Shown: in pieces, positions 24,004 to 32,299 of the stretch | Layout: each line of letters begins with the position of its first letter | Position numbering within the stretch: the first letter of the stretch is position 1 | DNA from: an uncultured Clostridia bacterium | GTDB lineage: Bacteria > Bacillota > Clostridia > Lachnospirales > Lachnospiraceae | Direction of reading: 5' to 3' | Length of the DNA stretch: 41,134 nucleotides | NCBI GenBank assembly: GCA_945836135.1 | Contig: CAMAKT010000002.1 | Span: 1-41,134 of the forward strand | Translations under genes and position numbers: made by a program | The notes under the pieces: model-generated | What the model was told of the DNA's origin: nothing | The model's input: the letters and a program-made list of their open reading frames with translations, nothing else | The model's database searches: none

Positions 24004-25200
24004 TCAATTCTTCAATATCTTATCTATCATTGCATTGACCTGTTCCACAGTTATTTTATCTATGCACAGGTATCTTCCCGTCCTATCAACACAACTACTG
24101 CATTCCTTGGTAATTTTTCCATTCACACAACGCTTACACGGCATATCTGCATGGCATATATACATTGGGCTGTGTGAATCATTAAACTCTTTGTCGCAAT
24201 CATAAGGTAAAAACCTTCCAAAATGATATTCACCGGATATACATACTGCCGGTGTGTCCGTCACAGCGGCAAAATGAATTCCACTCGTATCATTGCTAAC
24301 TACAAGCTTGGCATGACGTATTACCTCAGCCAGTTCAAGAAGTGTTGTTCTTCCAAAATAATCCACCACTTTAGTTTCAGGCTGCTTAGCTGCCATCAGG
24401 TCTGCATATAAATGCTTTTCATCCATACCGCCACATACATATCCGACCCATCCGGTCTTCTTGTAAATATAATCTGCAACACCGGCAAACCGTTCTGTAT
24501 TCCACATCTTTTTTACAGAACTTGAGCCCGGGAACAAAACATAGTAATCACCTTCCGGAATCTTCTCCTTAGCATCCGTCTCATTGAAAAAAGGAATTCC
24601 TGTCTGAAAGTCGGTATAGCCCAGTGCACGAATCAGTTCTCCGTTTCTTTTTACCTCCATAAGCCAATCCGTAGATACAGGATAAAGTGTATCATATACC
24701 CGGTCAAATTTTTTTCTGTTTGCCTTAAAGGTAATATATCTGCTGAGGTCACTCCTGGATTCATCTGCTTGAAGTCCAACCTTACTGTATGCCGGAACCG
24801 CAGCCGCAATAATGTCCATATGAATAGTACGTGAATATACCGTCTGAATTATTAAATCATACTGCTCCTCTGAAAGCTTTTCTAACTGGCTCTTTCTATA
24901 TGAGCTATCTGACTCAAATTTCTTAATGTTCAATGACTTAATACTATCAAAATAGCCTGTTGCTTCTGCAATCTCCACATTCAAAGTATTGCATAACAGT
25001 ACCAGACGCTTATCAGGATAAAGTTTGCGAAACTCCTTTGCGCTGTCAAGCCAGATAAGGAAATCGCCTATGGCATCAAGCTTGATGATAAGCACTGCAT
25101 TACTTCCTTGCTCACACCTGCGATTTTTTACAGCGCCGAACTGAGCAACCCATATCTTAGCCCATCGCATCAGCTTATCATACTTGCTCTTCATTCCCAT
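24004..25200 (-). CDS. GT9-family glycosyltransferase, probable heptosyltransferase
   Basis: A 398-aa cytoplasmic enzyme of glycosyltransferase family 9 (GT-B fold). Seen: the N-terminal VLIIKLDAIGDFLIW, which is the family signature, YYVLFPGSSSVKKMWNTERFA (nucleotide-sugar domain) and VVSNDTSGIHFAAVTDTPAV (donor-binding loop). GT9 members include the LPS heptosyltransferases and autotransporter protein heptosyltransferases. The C-terminus has six cysteines at 349, 355, 358, 367, 370 and 379 with the symmetric spacing C-x5-C-x2-C-x8-C-x2-C-x8-C, suggesting a bound metal. The start at 25200 is fixed by GGAGG 6 nt upstream; longer in-frame starts overlap gmhB. It lies between gmhB and hldE (8 bp apart), so ADP-heptose is its likely donor. 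The acceptor is unknown, and LPS is not expected here. Confidence 0.85.
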   Translation of the reverse strand: MGMKSKYDKLMRWAKIWVAQFGAVKNRRCEQGSNAVLIIKLDAIGDFLIWLDSAKEFRKLYPDKRLVLLCNTLNVEIAEATGYFDSIKSLNIKKFESDSSYRKSQLEKLSEEQYDLIIQTVYSRTIHMDIIAAAVPAYSKVGLQADESRSDLSRYITFKANRKKFDRVYDTLYPVSTDWLMEVKRNGELIRALGYTDFQTGIPFFNETDAKEKIPEGDYYVLFPGSSSVKKMWNTERFAGVADYIYKKTGWVGYVCGGMDEKHLYADLMAAKQPETKVVDYFGRTTLLELAEVIRHAKLVVSNDTSGIHFAAVTDTPAVCISGEYHFGRFLPYDCDKEFNDSHSPMYICHADMPCKRCVNGKITKECSSCVDRTGRYLCIDKITVEQVNAMIDKILKN

Positions 25201-25220
25201 ACATATCCTCCAATCTGAAC

Positions 25221-25742
25221 TCATATTGCTCGCGCAAATTCCAGCAGATTGTTGAAGAGACATTCTTTATATACTCTCTTACTCTCTGCGTCAATCATAT
25301 GTCCTGTCTGCACCAGCCCCTGTCCACAGCCTAATTCATCTGCTGCAATTATATCCGTCACCTTATCCCCTACCATATATGATTTCTTCAAATCAATCTC
25401 AAAATCCCGGGCTGCCTGTAAATACAGCTTTGTCTTCGGCTTACGGCAGTCGCAATTATCGGCCTGTATATGTGGGCAATAATAAAAGCCGTCTAATTTC
25501 ACTCCGTCCTTTTGCAGCAAACGGTTCATATGTTCATTCACTCTGTTTACATCTTCTGCGGAAAAATATCCTCTGCCTATGCCGGACTGATTACTTATTA
25601 CGATAAGAAGAAATCCCTTTCGCTTAAGAATCTTTAAAGCTTCCACAACTCCGGGAAGAATTTGTATTTTCTCAATTTCATGCAGATATTCCACTTCAAC
25701 ATTAAGTGTTCCGTCACGATCAAGAAAAACTGCTTTTCTCAT
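25221..25742 (-). CDS. gmhB: D-glycero-D-manno-heptose 1,7-bisphosphate 7-phosphatase
   Basis: A HAD-superfamily phosphatase that removes the 7-phosphate to leave heptose 1-phosphate. The 173-aa protein opens with FLDRDGTLN (nucleophile Asp8, acid/base Asp10), has ISNQSG (Ser/Asn motif II), the zinc loop C89-P-H91 ... C97-D-C99-R-K-P and MVGDKVTDI (motif IV). The zinc loop and length are diagnostic of the GmhB/HisB-phosphatase subgroup, and the neighbouring gmhA and hldE decide for heptose over histidinol. The ribosome site GAGGAG is close to the ATG (3-4 nt). It stops 20 bp before the GT9 start. Confidence 0.93.
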   Translation of the reverse strand: MRKAVFLDRDGTLNVEVEYLHEIEKIQILPGVVEALKILKRKGFLLIVISNQSGIGRGYFSAEDVNRVNEHMNRLLQKDGVKLDGFYYCPHIQADNCDCRKPKTKLYLQAARDFEIDLKKSYMVGDKVTDIIAADELGCGQGLVQTGHMIDAESKRVYKECLFNNLLEFARAI

Positions 25743-25784
25743 GTTCTCCTCATTTCTTTATAATAATAAATGATAAAATGAACA

Positions 25785-26378
25785 TTATTCTTCAAAATAT
25801 CCCCTGCTGTATAACTCCTTCTCAATTATTCCACAGATTGTATGAATCAGCAGAATATGCATCTCCTGAATCCGGGCCGTATTTTCAGAAGGAACATTAA
25901 GACAGAAGTCACAGGCAGTACCAAGCATTCCTCCCTTTTCCCCGGTCATGCCGACAACAATAATCCCCTTATTCTTGGCTGCATTGCAGGCAGAGATAAT
26001 ATTCTTAGAATTACCACTGGTAGAAATAGCAAAAAGAACATCTCCCGAGTTTCCCAAAGCAATTACCTGCTTAGCATATATGCTGTCATAATCGTAGTCA
26101 TTGCCAAGAGCAGTCATAACTGCGACATTGGAGTTAAGTGCCACAGCAGCGATTCCTCGTCTTTCCATCTTGTATCTTCCCACAAGTTCGCCAACCATGT
26201 GCAGAGCATCTGATGCGCTTCCCCCATTTCCGCATGCAAGCACCTTGTGACCGCTTATATACGCCTCCACACATGCCTCGGCGACTTTTTCTATTGTAGA
26301 AATAAGCCCTTCGTTTTCCAGTATACGCTTCTTGGCATCTAAGGATTCCTTAATATTATCTACAATATATTCCTTCAT
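25785..26378 (-). CDS. gmhA: Sedoheptulose-7-phosphate isomerase
   Basis: Converts sedoheptulose 7-phosphate from the pentose phosphate pathway into D-glycero-D-manno-heptose 7-phosphate, the entry step of the pathway. The 197-aa protein is a single SIS domain with the phospho-sugar loops CGNGGSASDALHM and ISTSGNSKNI, a LGNDYDYD segment and a late QEMHILLIHTICGIIE helix with the conserved Gln/His. The ATG at 26378 follows AAGGAG at a good distance; earlier in-frame codons include the ribosome site. It is the first gene of the heptose operon, with a promoter candidate at 26414-26442 and gmhB 42 bp downstream. Confidence 0.93.
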   Translation of the reverse strand: MKEYIVDNIKESLDAKKRILENEGLISTIEKVAEACVEAYISGHKVLACGNGGSASDALHMVGELVGRYKMERRGIAAVALNSNVAVMTALGNDYDYDSIYAKQVIALGNSGDVLFAISTSGNSKNIISACNAAKNKGIIVVGMTGEKGGMLGTACDFCLNVPSENTARIQEMHILLIHTICGIIEKELYSRGYFEE

Positions 26379-26413
26379 CTCAAACTCTCCTTCTCCAAGT
26401 ATCAATTAGCTAT

Positions 26414-26442
26414 ATTCTATTACATTTTCTCCCCCATTTCAA
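26414..26442 (-). promoter_or_regulatory. Probable promoter of the heptose operon
   Basis: Minus strand: -35 TTGAAA (26442-26437), 17-bp spacer, -10 TAGAAT (26419-26414), with a leader of about 30 nt before gmhA. The match is good. Confidence 0.6.
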
Positions 26443-26444
26443 GG

Positions 26445-26476
26445 ACAACAGACTAAAGGCACCCAGATTCTGTTGT
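26445..26476. repeat. 8-bp inverted repeat between uvrA and the gmhA promoter
   Basis: ACAACAGA and TCTGTTGT on the minus strand (26476-26469 and 26452-26445) are perfect inverted copies with a 16-nt loop, ending 2 bp upstream of the gmhA -35. There is no T-run behind it, so it is either a poor uvrA terminator or an operator next to the promoter. Confidence 0.5.
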
Positions 26477-26480
26477 AAAA

Positions 26481-29312
26481 TCATAAATATTTCTTTAAAA
26501 ACTGTCCTGTATAGGACTTCTCATTCTTCGCTATCTCCTCGGGAGTGCCCTGTGCAATGACAGTTCCGCCGCCCTCTCCGCCTTCCGGTCCTATATCTAT
26601 AATATAATCTGCCGTCTTTATGACATCCAGATTGTGTTCTATGACAACCACCGTATTACCACTGTCCGACAGCTTTCTTAAAATATCCACAAGCTTATGG
26701 ACATCGGCAAAATGAAGCCCCGTTGTCGGCTCATCCAGAATATAGATTGTCTTACCCGTTCCGCGACGGCTTAACTCAGTAGCAAGCTTAATTCTCTGTG
26801 CCTCGCCGCCGGACAACTCCGTGGAAGGCTGTCCCAGACGTATATATGACAAGCCCACTTCATTCATAGTCTCAATCTTCCTGCGAATACTCGGAACATT
26901 CTCAAAGAATTTCACAGCCTCCTCCACAGTCATATTAAGAACATCATAAATACTCTTACCCTTATATTTAACCTCAAGTGTCTCACGATTATATCGCTTG
27001 CCACCGCAGACTTCACAAGGCACATATACATCCGGCAGGAAATGCATCTCAATCTTGATGATTCCGTCACCACCGCAGGCTTCACAGCGTCCGCCCTTCA
27101 CATTGAAGCTGAAACGCCCCTTGGAATAACCTCTTGCCTTGGCATCTGAAGTCGATGCAAACAAATCCCTGATAAGGTCGAATGCACCAGTATATGTGGC
27201 AGGGTTGGAACGAGGTGTTCTTCCTATAGGTGACTGATCAATGGCAATAACCTTGTCAAGCTTATCAATTCCAATAATATCATCATGCTCGCCCGGTATT
27301 GTTCTTGCACGGTTCAAGTCTCTTGCAAGCCTCTTATACAGGATTTCGTTCACAAGGCTGCTCTTGCCGGAGCCCGATACACCTGTCACACAGGTAAATA
27401 TGCCAAGAGGGATATCAACATCTATATTCTTAAGATTATTCTGTCTGGCTCCCTTAATTGTAAGCCAGCCGGAAGGCTTGCGGCGTTCCTCCGGAACAAG
27501 TATCTTCCTTCTTCCGCTAAGATATGCCCCCGTAATGGAGTTCTCGTTCTTCATAATCTCTTCCGCTGTACCTGTGGCAATCACCTCACCACCATGCTCG
27601 CCTGCTGCCGGTCCGATATCCACAATATAATCCGCTGCCCTCATGGTATCCTCATCATGCTCAACCACAATAAGTGTATTTCCAAGGTCACGAAGTCTCA
27701 TAAGTGCAGAAAGAAGCTTATCATTGTCCCTTTGATGAAGTCCTATGCTCGGCTCATCAAGGATGTACGCTACCCCTACCAGCCCTGAACCAATCTGTGT
27801 TGCAAGACGTATTCTCTGTGCCTCACCTCCCGACAGTGTCCCTGTAGCTCGTGATAGTGTAAGATATTCAAGTCCCACATTAACCAGAAAACCAAGCCTT
27901 GCCTTAATCTCCTTCAGAATCTGTTCTCCTATGGTCTGCTGCATAGGTGTCAATGTAAGCTGTTCAATAAAGTCTCTCAGCTTCACTATGGACATATTAG
28001 TCATCTGATAAATATTCAGACCTCCAACCGTAACAGCAAGGGAAGATGCCTTAAGTCTCTGTCCTTTGCAGACCTCACATGGTGTAATCTTCATAAATGT
28101 CTCATATTCCTGCTTCATGGTATCGGAGCCGGTCTCGCGGTAACGCTTCTGCATGTTGCGTATCAGTCCCTCAAATGCAACATCATACACGCCCTCACCC
28201 CGCTGTCCGCGGTAATGCACCTTCACGGTATGTCCTCCCGTACCGTTAATCAAAATATCCTTCACCGAATCAGGATAGTCCTTAAACGGAACGTCAAGCC
28301 TGAAATTATATTCCTTTGCCAGAGCTGTCAGGAGTGCTCTTGTAAAGCTTCCATCGTCTGTGGATGACTGCCAGCCGATTGCTGCAATGGCACCCTCATC
28401 AATACTTAACCTCTTATCCGGAATAATCAAGTCAATATCGAACTCCATCTTGTAACCAAGACCGAAGCACTCAGGGCAGGCACCGAATGGATTGTTGAAG
28501 GAAAAACTTCTCGGCTCCACCTCTTCCACACTGATTCCACACTCAGGGCAGGCAAAACTCTGACTGAAATTAAGCATCTCACCATCATTAACATCAATCA
28601 TCAGCAGGCCTTCGCCAAGGCTTAATGCATTCTCAACGGATTCTGTGAGTCTCTTCTCCATACCCTCCTTAACTGATAGACGGTCAACGACTATTTCTAT
28701 ATTGTGCTTCTTATTCTTTTCAAGCTTTATCTCCTCTGTGAGTTCATATATGATACCGTCTACTCTGACACGCACATAGCCGCTTTTCTTGGCACCCTCC
28801 AATACCTTGACATGCTCGCCCTTTCGGCCTCTCACCACAGGCGCAAGCACCTGAAAGCGTGTTTTCTCAGGCATGGACATAATCTGGTCAACAATCTGGT
28901 CAACAGACTGCTTCTTAATCTCCCTTCCACACTGCGGACAGTGAACTATGCCTATTCTGGCATACAGAAGACGCATATAGTCATAAATTTCGGTAACTGT
29001 ACCCACGGTAGAACGTGGATTACGGTTGGTAGACTTCTGGTCTATGGAAATAGCCGGCGACAGTCCATCTATGGTGTCCACATCCGGCTTCTCCATCTGT
29101 CCCAAGAACTGTCTGGCGTATGACGAAAGCGACTCCATATAGCGTCTCTGCCCCTCAGCATATATCGTATCAAATGCCAACGAAGACTTACCGGAGCCGC
29201 TGACACCTGTAAGCACAGTAAAGGAATCTCTCGGTATATCCACATCAATTCCCTTGAGGTTGTGCTCCCTGGCTCCTCTTATTTTGATATAATTTCTCGA
29301 ATACAATGCCAT
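26481..29312 (-). CDS. uvrA: Excinuclease ABC subunit A
   Basis: UvrA is the damage-sensing ABC ATPase of nucleotide excision repair and loads UvrB on lesions. The 943-aa protein has two Walker A sites ([14 protein letters not shown] near residue 33 and [14 protein letters not shown] in the second half), two LSGGEAQRI signatures, an internal CPQCG...CPECG zinc module and the C-terminal zinc finger [20 protein letters not shown]. Length and order are normal. It begins 2 bp after uvrB, so the pair is one operon under the uvrB LexA box. uvrC is not in the window. No convincing terminator separates uvrA from the heptose operon. Confidence 0.98.
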   Translation of the reverse strand: MALYSRNYIKIRGAREHNLKGIDVDIPRDSFTVLTGVSGSGKSSLAFDTIYAEGQRRYMESLSSYARQFLGQMEKPDVDTIDGLSPAISIDQKSTNRNPRSTVGTVTEIYDYMRLLYARIGIVHCPQCGREIKKQSVDQIVDQIMSMPEKTRFQVLAPVVRGRKGEHVKVLEGAKKSGYVRVRVDGIIYELTEEIKLEKNKKHNIEIVVDRLSVKEGMEKRLTESVENALSLGEGLLMIDVNDGEMLNFSQSFACPECGISVEEVEPRSFSFNNPFGACPECFGLGYKMEFDIDLIIPDKRLSIDEGAIAAIGWQSSTDDGSFTRALLTALAKEYNFRLDVPFKDYPDSVKDILINGTGGHTVKVHYRGQRGEGVYDVAFEGLIRNMQKRYRETGSDTMKQEYETFMKITPCEVCKGQRLKASSLAVTVGGLNIYQMTNMSIVKLRDFIEQLTLTPMQQTIGEQILKEIKARLGFLVNVGLEYLTLSRATGTLSGGEAQRIRLATQIGSGLVGVAYILDEPSIGLHQRDNDKLLSALMRLRDLGNTLIVVEHDEDTMRAADYIVDIGPAAGEHGGEVIATGTAEEIMKNENSITGAYLSGRRKILVPEERRKPSGWLTIKGARQNNLKNIDVDIPLGIFTCVTGVSGSGKSSLVNEILYKRLARDLNRARTIPGEHDDIIGIDKLDKVIAIDQSPIGRTPRSNPATYTGAFDLIRDLFASTSDAKARGYSKGRFSFNVKGGRCEACGGDGIIKIEMHFLPDVYVPCEVCGGKRYNRETLEVKYKGKSIYDVLNMTVEEAVKFFENVPSIRRKIETMNEVGLSYIRLGQPSTELSGGEAQRIKLATELSRRGTGKTIYILDEPTTGLHFADVHKLVDILRKLSDSGNTVVVIEHNLDVIKTADYIIDIGPEGGEGGGTVIAQGTPEEIAKNEKSYTGQFLKKYL

Positions 29313-29314
29313 CT

Positions 29315-31297
29315 CTATTCCTCCAGCATACTTTTCTTAATCTCAATAATCCTGTCACGAAGCTCTGCCGCTGTCTCGAAATCCAGCTCCGCCGCAGCCT
29401 TATGCATACGCTTATTCAATTCCTTGAGCAGCTTCTCAAGCTCCTGCCTGCTCATTGATTCAATATCCTTCTCCATATCAGCCTTCGGCTCACTTGCCGC
29501 CTTGGAGATTGCTATAAGGTCACGGACAGCCTTCTTGATTGTCGTCGGTGTAATGCCGTGTTCCTCATTATATCTCTGCTGTATCTCACGACGGCGGTTG
29601 GTCTCATCAATGGCATTCCTCATGGAATCGGTAATGACATCGGCATACATAATAACCCTTCCGTCCGAATTACGGGCTGCCCTGCCGACAGTCTGTATAA
29701 GAGAAGTCTCGGAACGCAGGAAACCTTCCTTATCCGCATCAAGTATGGCAACAAGTGTAATCTCAGGTATATCCAGTCCCTCTCTTAACAGATTAATTCC
29801 CACCAATACATCGAATACGTCCATTCTCATATCACGGATAATCTCAGCACGTTCCAATGTATCAATATCCGAATGAAGATATCTGACTCTGATTCCGACC
29901 TCCTTCATATAGTCGGTAAGGTCCTCCGCCATTCTCTTGGTGAGTGTGGTAATCAGCACCTTATTGTGCTTCGCAACCTCCTTGTTGACCTCACCGATAA
30001 GGTCATCAATCTGTCCTTCCACCGGCTTAACCGTAATCTCCGGGTCAAGAAGTCCTGTCGGTCTGATAATCTGCTCAGTCCTCATAAGCTCATGCTGTGC
30101 CTCGTACTCAGACGGTGTCGCCGAAACAAACATCATCTGGTCAATCTTAGCCTCAAACTCCGTAAAATTAAGCGGTCTGTTGTCAAGAGCGGAGGGCAGA
30201 CGGAAGCCGTAATCCACCAGTGTAGTCTTCCTTGAACGGTCTCCGGCATACATGCCTCTTATCTGCGGTATCGTGATATGTGACTCGTCCACAATAATCA
30301 AAAAATCCTCCGGGAAATAGTCAATCAGTGTGTAAGGTGGTGTCCCCGGTGCAAGCCCTGCAAGATGCCTTGAATAATTCTCTATTCCCGAACAGAAGCC
30401 CGTCTCAAGCATCATCTCCACATCAAAGCTCGTCCTCTCCTGTATTCTCTGAGCCTCCAACAGCTTATCCTCGCTCTTAAAATAAGCCACTCTCTCCTTC
30501 ATCTCCTCACGGATATTGGCAGCCGCCTCCACAAGTTTCTCCCTTGGAACCACATAATGGGATGCAGGAAAAATTGCAATATGTGAAAGCTCCGCCTTCT
30601 TCTCTCCGGTGAGTACATCTATCTCCGTAATTCTGTCAATCTCATCCCCAAAGAACTCAACTCTCACTGCGCGGTCCGTGGATGCTGCCGGAAATACCTC
30701 CAGCACATCTCCTCTCACCCTGAAGGAGCCTCTCTTAAAATCCATATCATTCCTTGTATACTGATTGTCCACCAGTTTACGTATAATCTCATCACGGTCC
30801 TTCTCCATCCCCGGTCTTAAGGACACAACCATGCTCTCATAGTCCACAGGGCTTCCCAGACCATATATACAGGACACACTGGCAACAATCACCACATCCC
30901 TGCGCTCCGAAAGTGCTGCCGTAGCCGAATGACGAAGCTTGTCTATCTCATCGTTAATTGAAGAATCCTTCTCAATATAGGTATCCGTGGAAGGCACATA
31001 AGCCTCCGGCTGGTAATAATCATAATATGACACAAAATACTCCACCGCATTCTCAGGGAAAAACTCCTTCATCTCACCATAGAGCTGTCCTGCAAGGGTC
31101 TTATTATGCGCAATAATCAGTGTAGGCTTATTAAGCGCCGCAATAACATTCGCCATGGTAAAGGTCTTGCCGGAGCCTGTAACACCCAGCAAAGTCTGAA
31201 ACTGGTTGCCTTCCTTGAATCCCTTGACAAGAGCATCTATAGCCTGTGGCTGGTCCCCCGTCGGGGCGTATTCCGAATGCAAAACGAATTTATCCAT
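29315..31297 (-). CDS. uvrB: Excinuclease ABC subunit B
   Basis: UvrB is the helicase-like subunit that verifies damage and recruits UvrC. The 660-aa protein starts [14 protein letters not shown], has Walker A GVTGSGKT, the beta-hairpin [10 protein letters not shown] used to probe DNA, DESHIT (motif II), QTVGRAARN (motif VI) and the C-terminal UVR domain ([13 protein letters not shown]) that contacts UvrC. The ATG at 31297 is preceded by ATGAGGA and gives the usual length; upstream in-frame starts are less likely. Regulation: a near-consensus LexA box directly follows the -10. Confidence 0.97.
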   Translation of the reverse strand: MDKFVLHSEYAPTGDQPQAIDALVKGFKEGNQFQTLLGVTGSGKTFTMANVIAALNKPTLIIAHNKTLAGQLYGEMKEFFPENAVEYFVSYYDYYQPEAYVPSTDTYIEKDSSINDEIDKLRHSATAALSERRDVVIVASVSCIYGLGSPVDYESMVVSLRPGMEKDRDEIIRKLVDNQYTRNDMDFKRGSFRVRGDVLEVFPAASTDRAVRVEFFGDEIDRITEIDVLTGEKKAELSHIAIFPASHYVVPREKLVEAAANIREEMKERVAYFKSEDKLLEAQRIQERTSFDVEMMLETGFCSGIENYSRHLAGLAPGTPPYTLIDYFPEDFLIIVDESHITIPQIRGMYAGDRSRKTTLVDYGFRLPSALDNRPLNFTEFEAKIDQMMFVSATPSEYEAQHELMRTEQIIRPTGLLDPEITVKPVEGQIDDLIGEVNKEVAKHNKVLITTLTKRMAEDLTDYMKEVGIRVRYLHSDIDTLERAEIIRDMRMDVFDVLVGINLLREGLDIPEITLVAILDADKEGFLRSETSLIQTVGRAARNSDGRVIMYADVITDSMRNAIDETNRRREIQQRYNEEHGITPTTIKKAVRDLIAISKAASEPKADMEKDIESMSRQELEKLLKELNKRMHKAAAELDFETAAELRDRIIEIKKSMLEE

Positions 31298-31321
31298 AAT
31301 AATCCTCATTTCCGTCTTTTC

Positions 31322-31335
31322 CAAACATACGTTCT
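31322..31335 (-). promoter_or_regulatory. LexA (SOS) box of uvrBA
   Basis: Minus strand AGAACGTATGTTTG differs from the Gram-positive consensus CGAACRNRYGTTYG only in the first base. It starts 6 bp after the -10 hexamer, over the expected transcription start, a position suited to repression by LexA. Confidence 0.88.
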
Positions 31336-31341
31336 ATACAT

Positions 31342-31350
31342 AGTATACCA
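31342..31350 (-). promoter_or_regulatory. Extended -10 of the uvrBA promoter
   Basis: Minus strand TGGTATACT: hexamer TATACT at 31347-31342 with TG one base ahead. The -35 is poor, as is common for extended -10 promoters. Confidence 0.6.
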
Positions 31351-31403
31351 CATATTTAGAAAAAGTATAGTAGTAATTTTAAATAGTTACAATATTTATA
31401 TAG

Positions 31404-31439
31404 AAAAATTCCACAGAACGTTTTTTCGTCCTGTGGAAT
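31404..31439 (-). terminator. Rho-independent terminator after the GNAT gene
   Basis: Minus strand: a 13-bp stem with one G-U pair (31439-31427 with 31420-31408), AAAAAA loop, then TTTTT at 31408-31404. It lies 5 bp past the acetyltransferase stop and ends the long ftsE-to-GNAT run. Confidence 0.92.
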
Positions 31440-31443
31440 ATCG

Positions 31444-31872
31444 TCATTGCTTGTAAATTATCTTTCTCAAAGCCGGTCCGCAAAATTCATGAGGAATAAG
31501 CTTAAATCCCTGTTTCATATAAAAACCTTCCTTGCCCTTCTCCGATATAAGCTGAATGCTTGCCCTGCTGCCGGATGGCAGCCCGTTCTCTATATGCGAT
31601 AAAATCTTCCCAATAATCATGCTCCCTATACCCTTACCCTGATACTCCGGTCTGACAACAACATCCACAATGGTAAAATACATCCCATCACCTACAACCC
31701 TCCCCATGGCAATGTCCCTGTCCTCATCCTTCACCACCACCGAATATGTGCTGTTTTCCACGGCAGTTTCTGCCTGCTCACGGCAGAAATTCTTCCAGCC
31801 CACTGCCTCCCTCAGTTCAAAATATGTCTCGTATTTCAGGCAGTTTTCACATACTTTCAAGTCAGCATTCAT
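31444..31872 (-). CDS. GNAT-family N-acetyltransferase
   Basis: A 142-aa GNAT acetyltransferase. Seen: the DEDRDIAMGRVVGDG strand, FTIVDVVVRPEYQGKGIGSMIIGKI, which carries the acetyl-CoA pyrophosphate loop (Q/R-x-x-G-x-G), and the C-terminal EKGKEGFYMKQGFKLIP with the usual F-Y-x-x-x-G-F. The substrate cannot be read from the sequence. It follows the small membrane protein by 5 bp, its ribosome site overlapping that gene's end, and is the last gene of the ABC-exporter group. A role in modifying or detoxifying what the exporter carries is possible but not shown. Confidence 0.88.
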   Translation of the reverse strand: MNADLKVCENCLKYETYFELREAVGWKNFCREQAETAVENSTYSVVVKDEDRDIAMGRVVGDGMYFTIVDVVVRPEYQGKGIGSMIIGKILSHIENGLPSGSRASIQLISEKGKEGFYMKQGFKLIPHEFCGPALRKIIYKQ

Positions 31873-31877
31873 GCTCG

Positions 31878-32288
31878 TTACCCCTCTTCGTGTTTACTTT
31901 TCGTTACATTCACCCTCCAGCAGATAAAATCCCCCAGAAGCAACACAGCCACAATCGGCAGAACAAATATCAGAAGGAGCGTCCCCACCAGCCCTGCAAA
32001 AAATCCCGTGTCAGTCATGATATCATATACCGAATACGCCGCTACTATCACACCTATTATACCATCTGTAATAGCAAATATTCTGTACGGCGATAAGGTT
32101 CGCCCCCGCTTAGCTGCCACGGCACAGCAGATGCATATTACAAAATAACAGATAAAAATAATAGAAAAAACACAGGCTGCAATTGCCAATTCCGGCTCCA
32201 GGCCTGATGGGTTAAAAACAATCTCAACAACCCACAATGCCGCTGCAATGATAAAACTGATGACCGTAATCAATATCTTTCTCTTCAT
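31878..32288 (-). CDS. Small membrane protein of unknown function
   Basis: I do not recognise the family. The 136-aa protein has about four hydrophobic segments (near 5-24, 36-60, 74-91 and 98-122), a basic patch AAKRGRTLSPYR between the second and third, and a charged C-terminal tail, so it is an integral membrane protein with little outside the bilayer. The ATG at 32288 follows AGAGG. It lies 11 bp after the second ABC half-transporter and 5 bp before the GNAT gene, suggesting an accessory role to the exporter or a stress response. No enzyme motif is seen. Confidence 0.65.
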   Translation of the reverse strand: MKRKILITVISFIIAAALWVVEIVFNPSGLEPELAIAACVFSIIFICYFVICICCAVAAKRGRTLSPYRIFAITDGIIGVIVAAYSVYDIMTDTGFFAGLVGTLLLIFVLPIVAVLLLGDFICWRVNVTKSKHEEG

Positions 32289-32299
32289 ATGTATACCTC

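Noticed and set aside
22553-26378. LPS inner-core biosynthesis cluster
   Set aside because: No hldD, waa or lipid A genes are present and all other evidence points to a Gram-positive.
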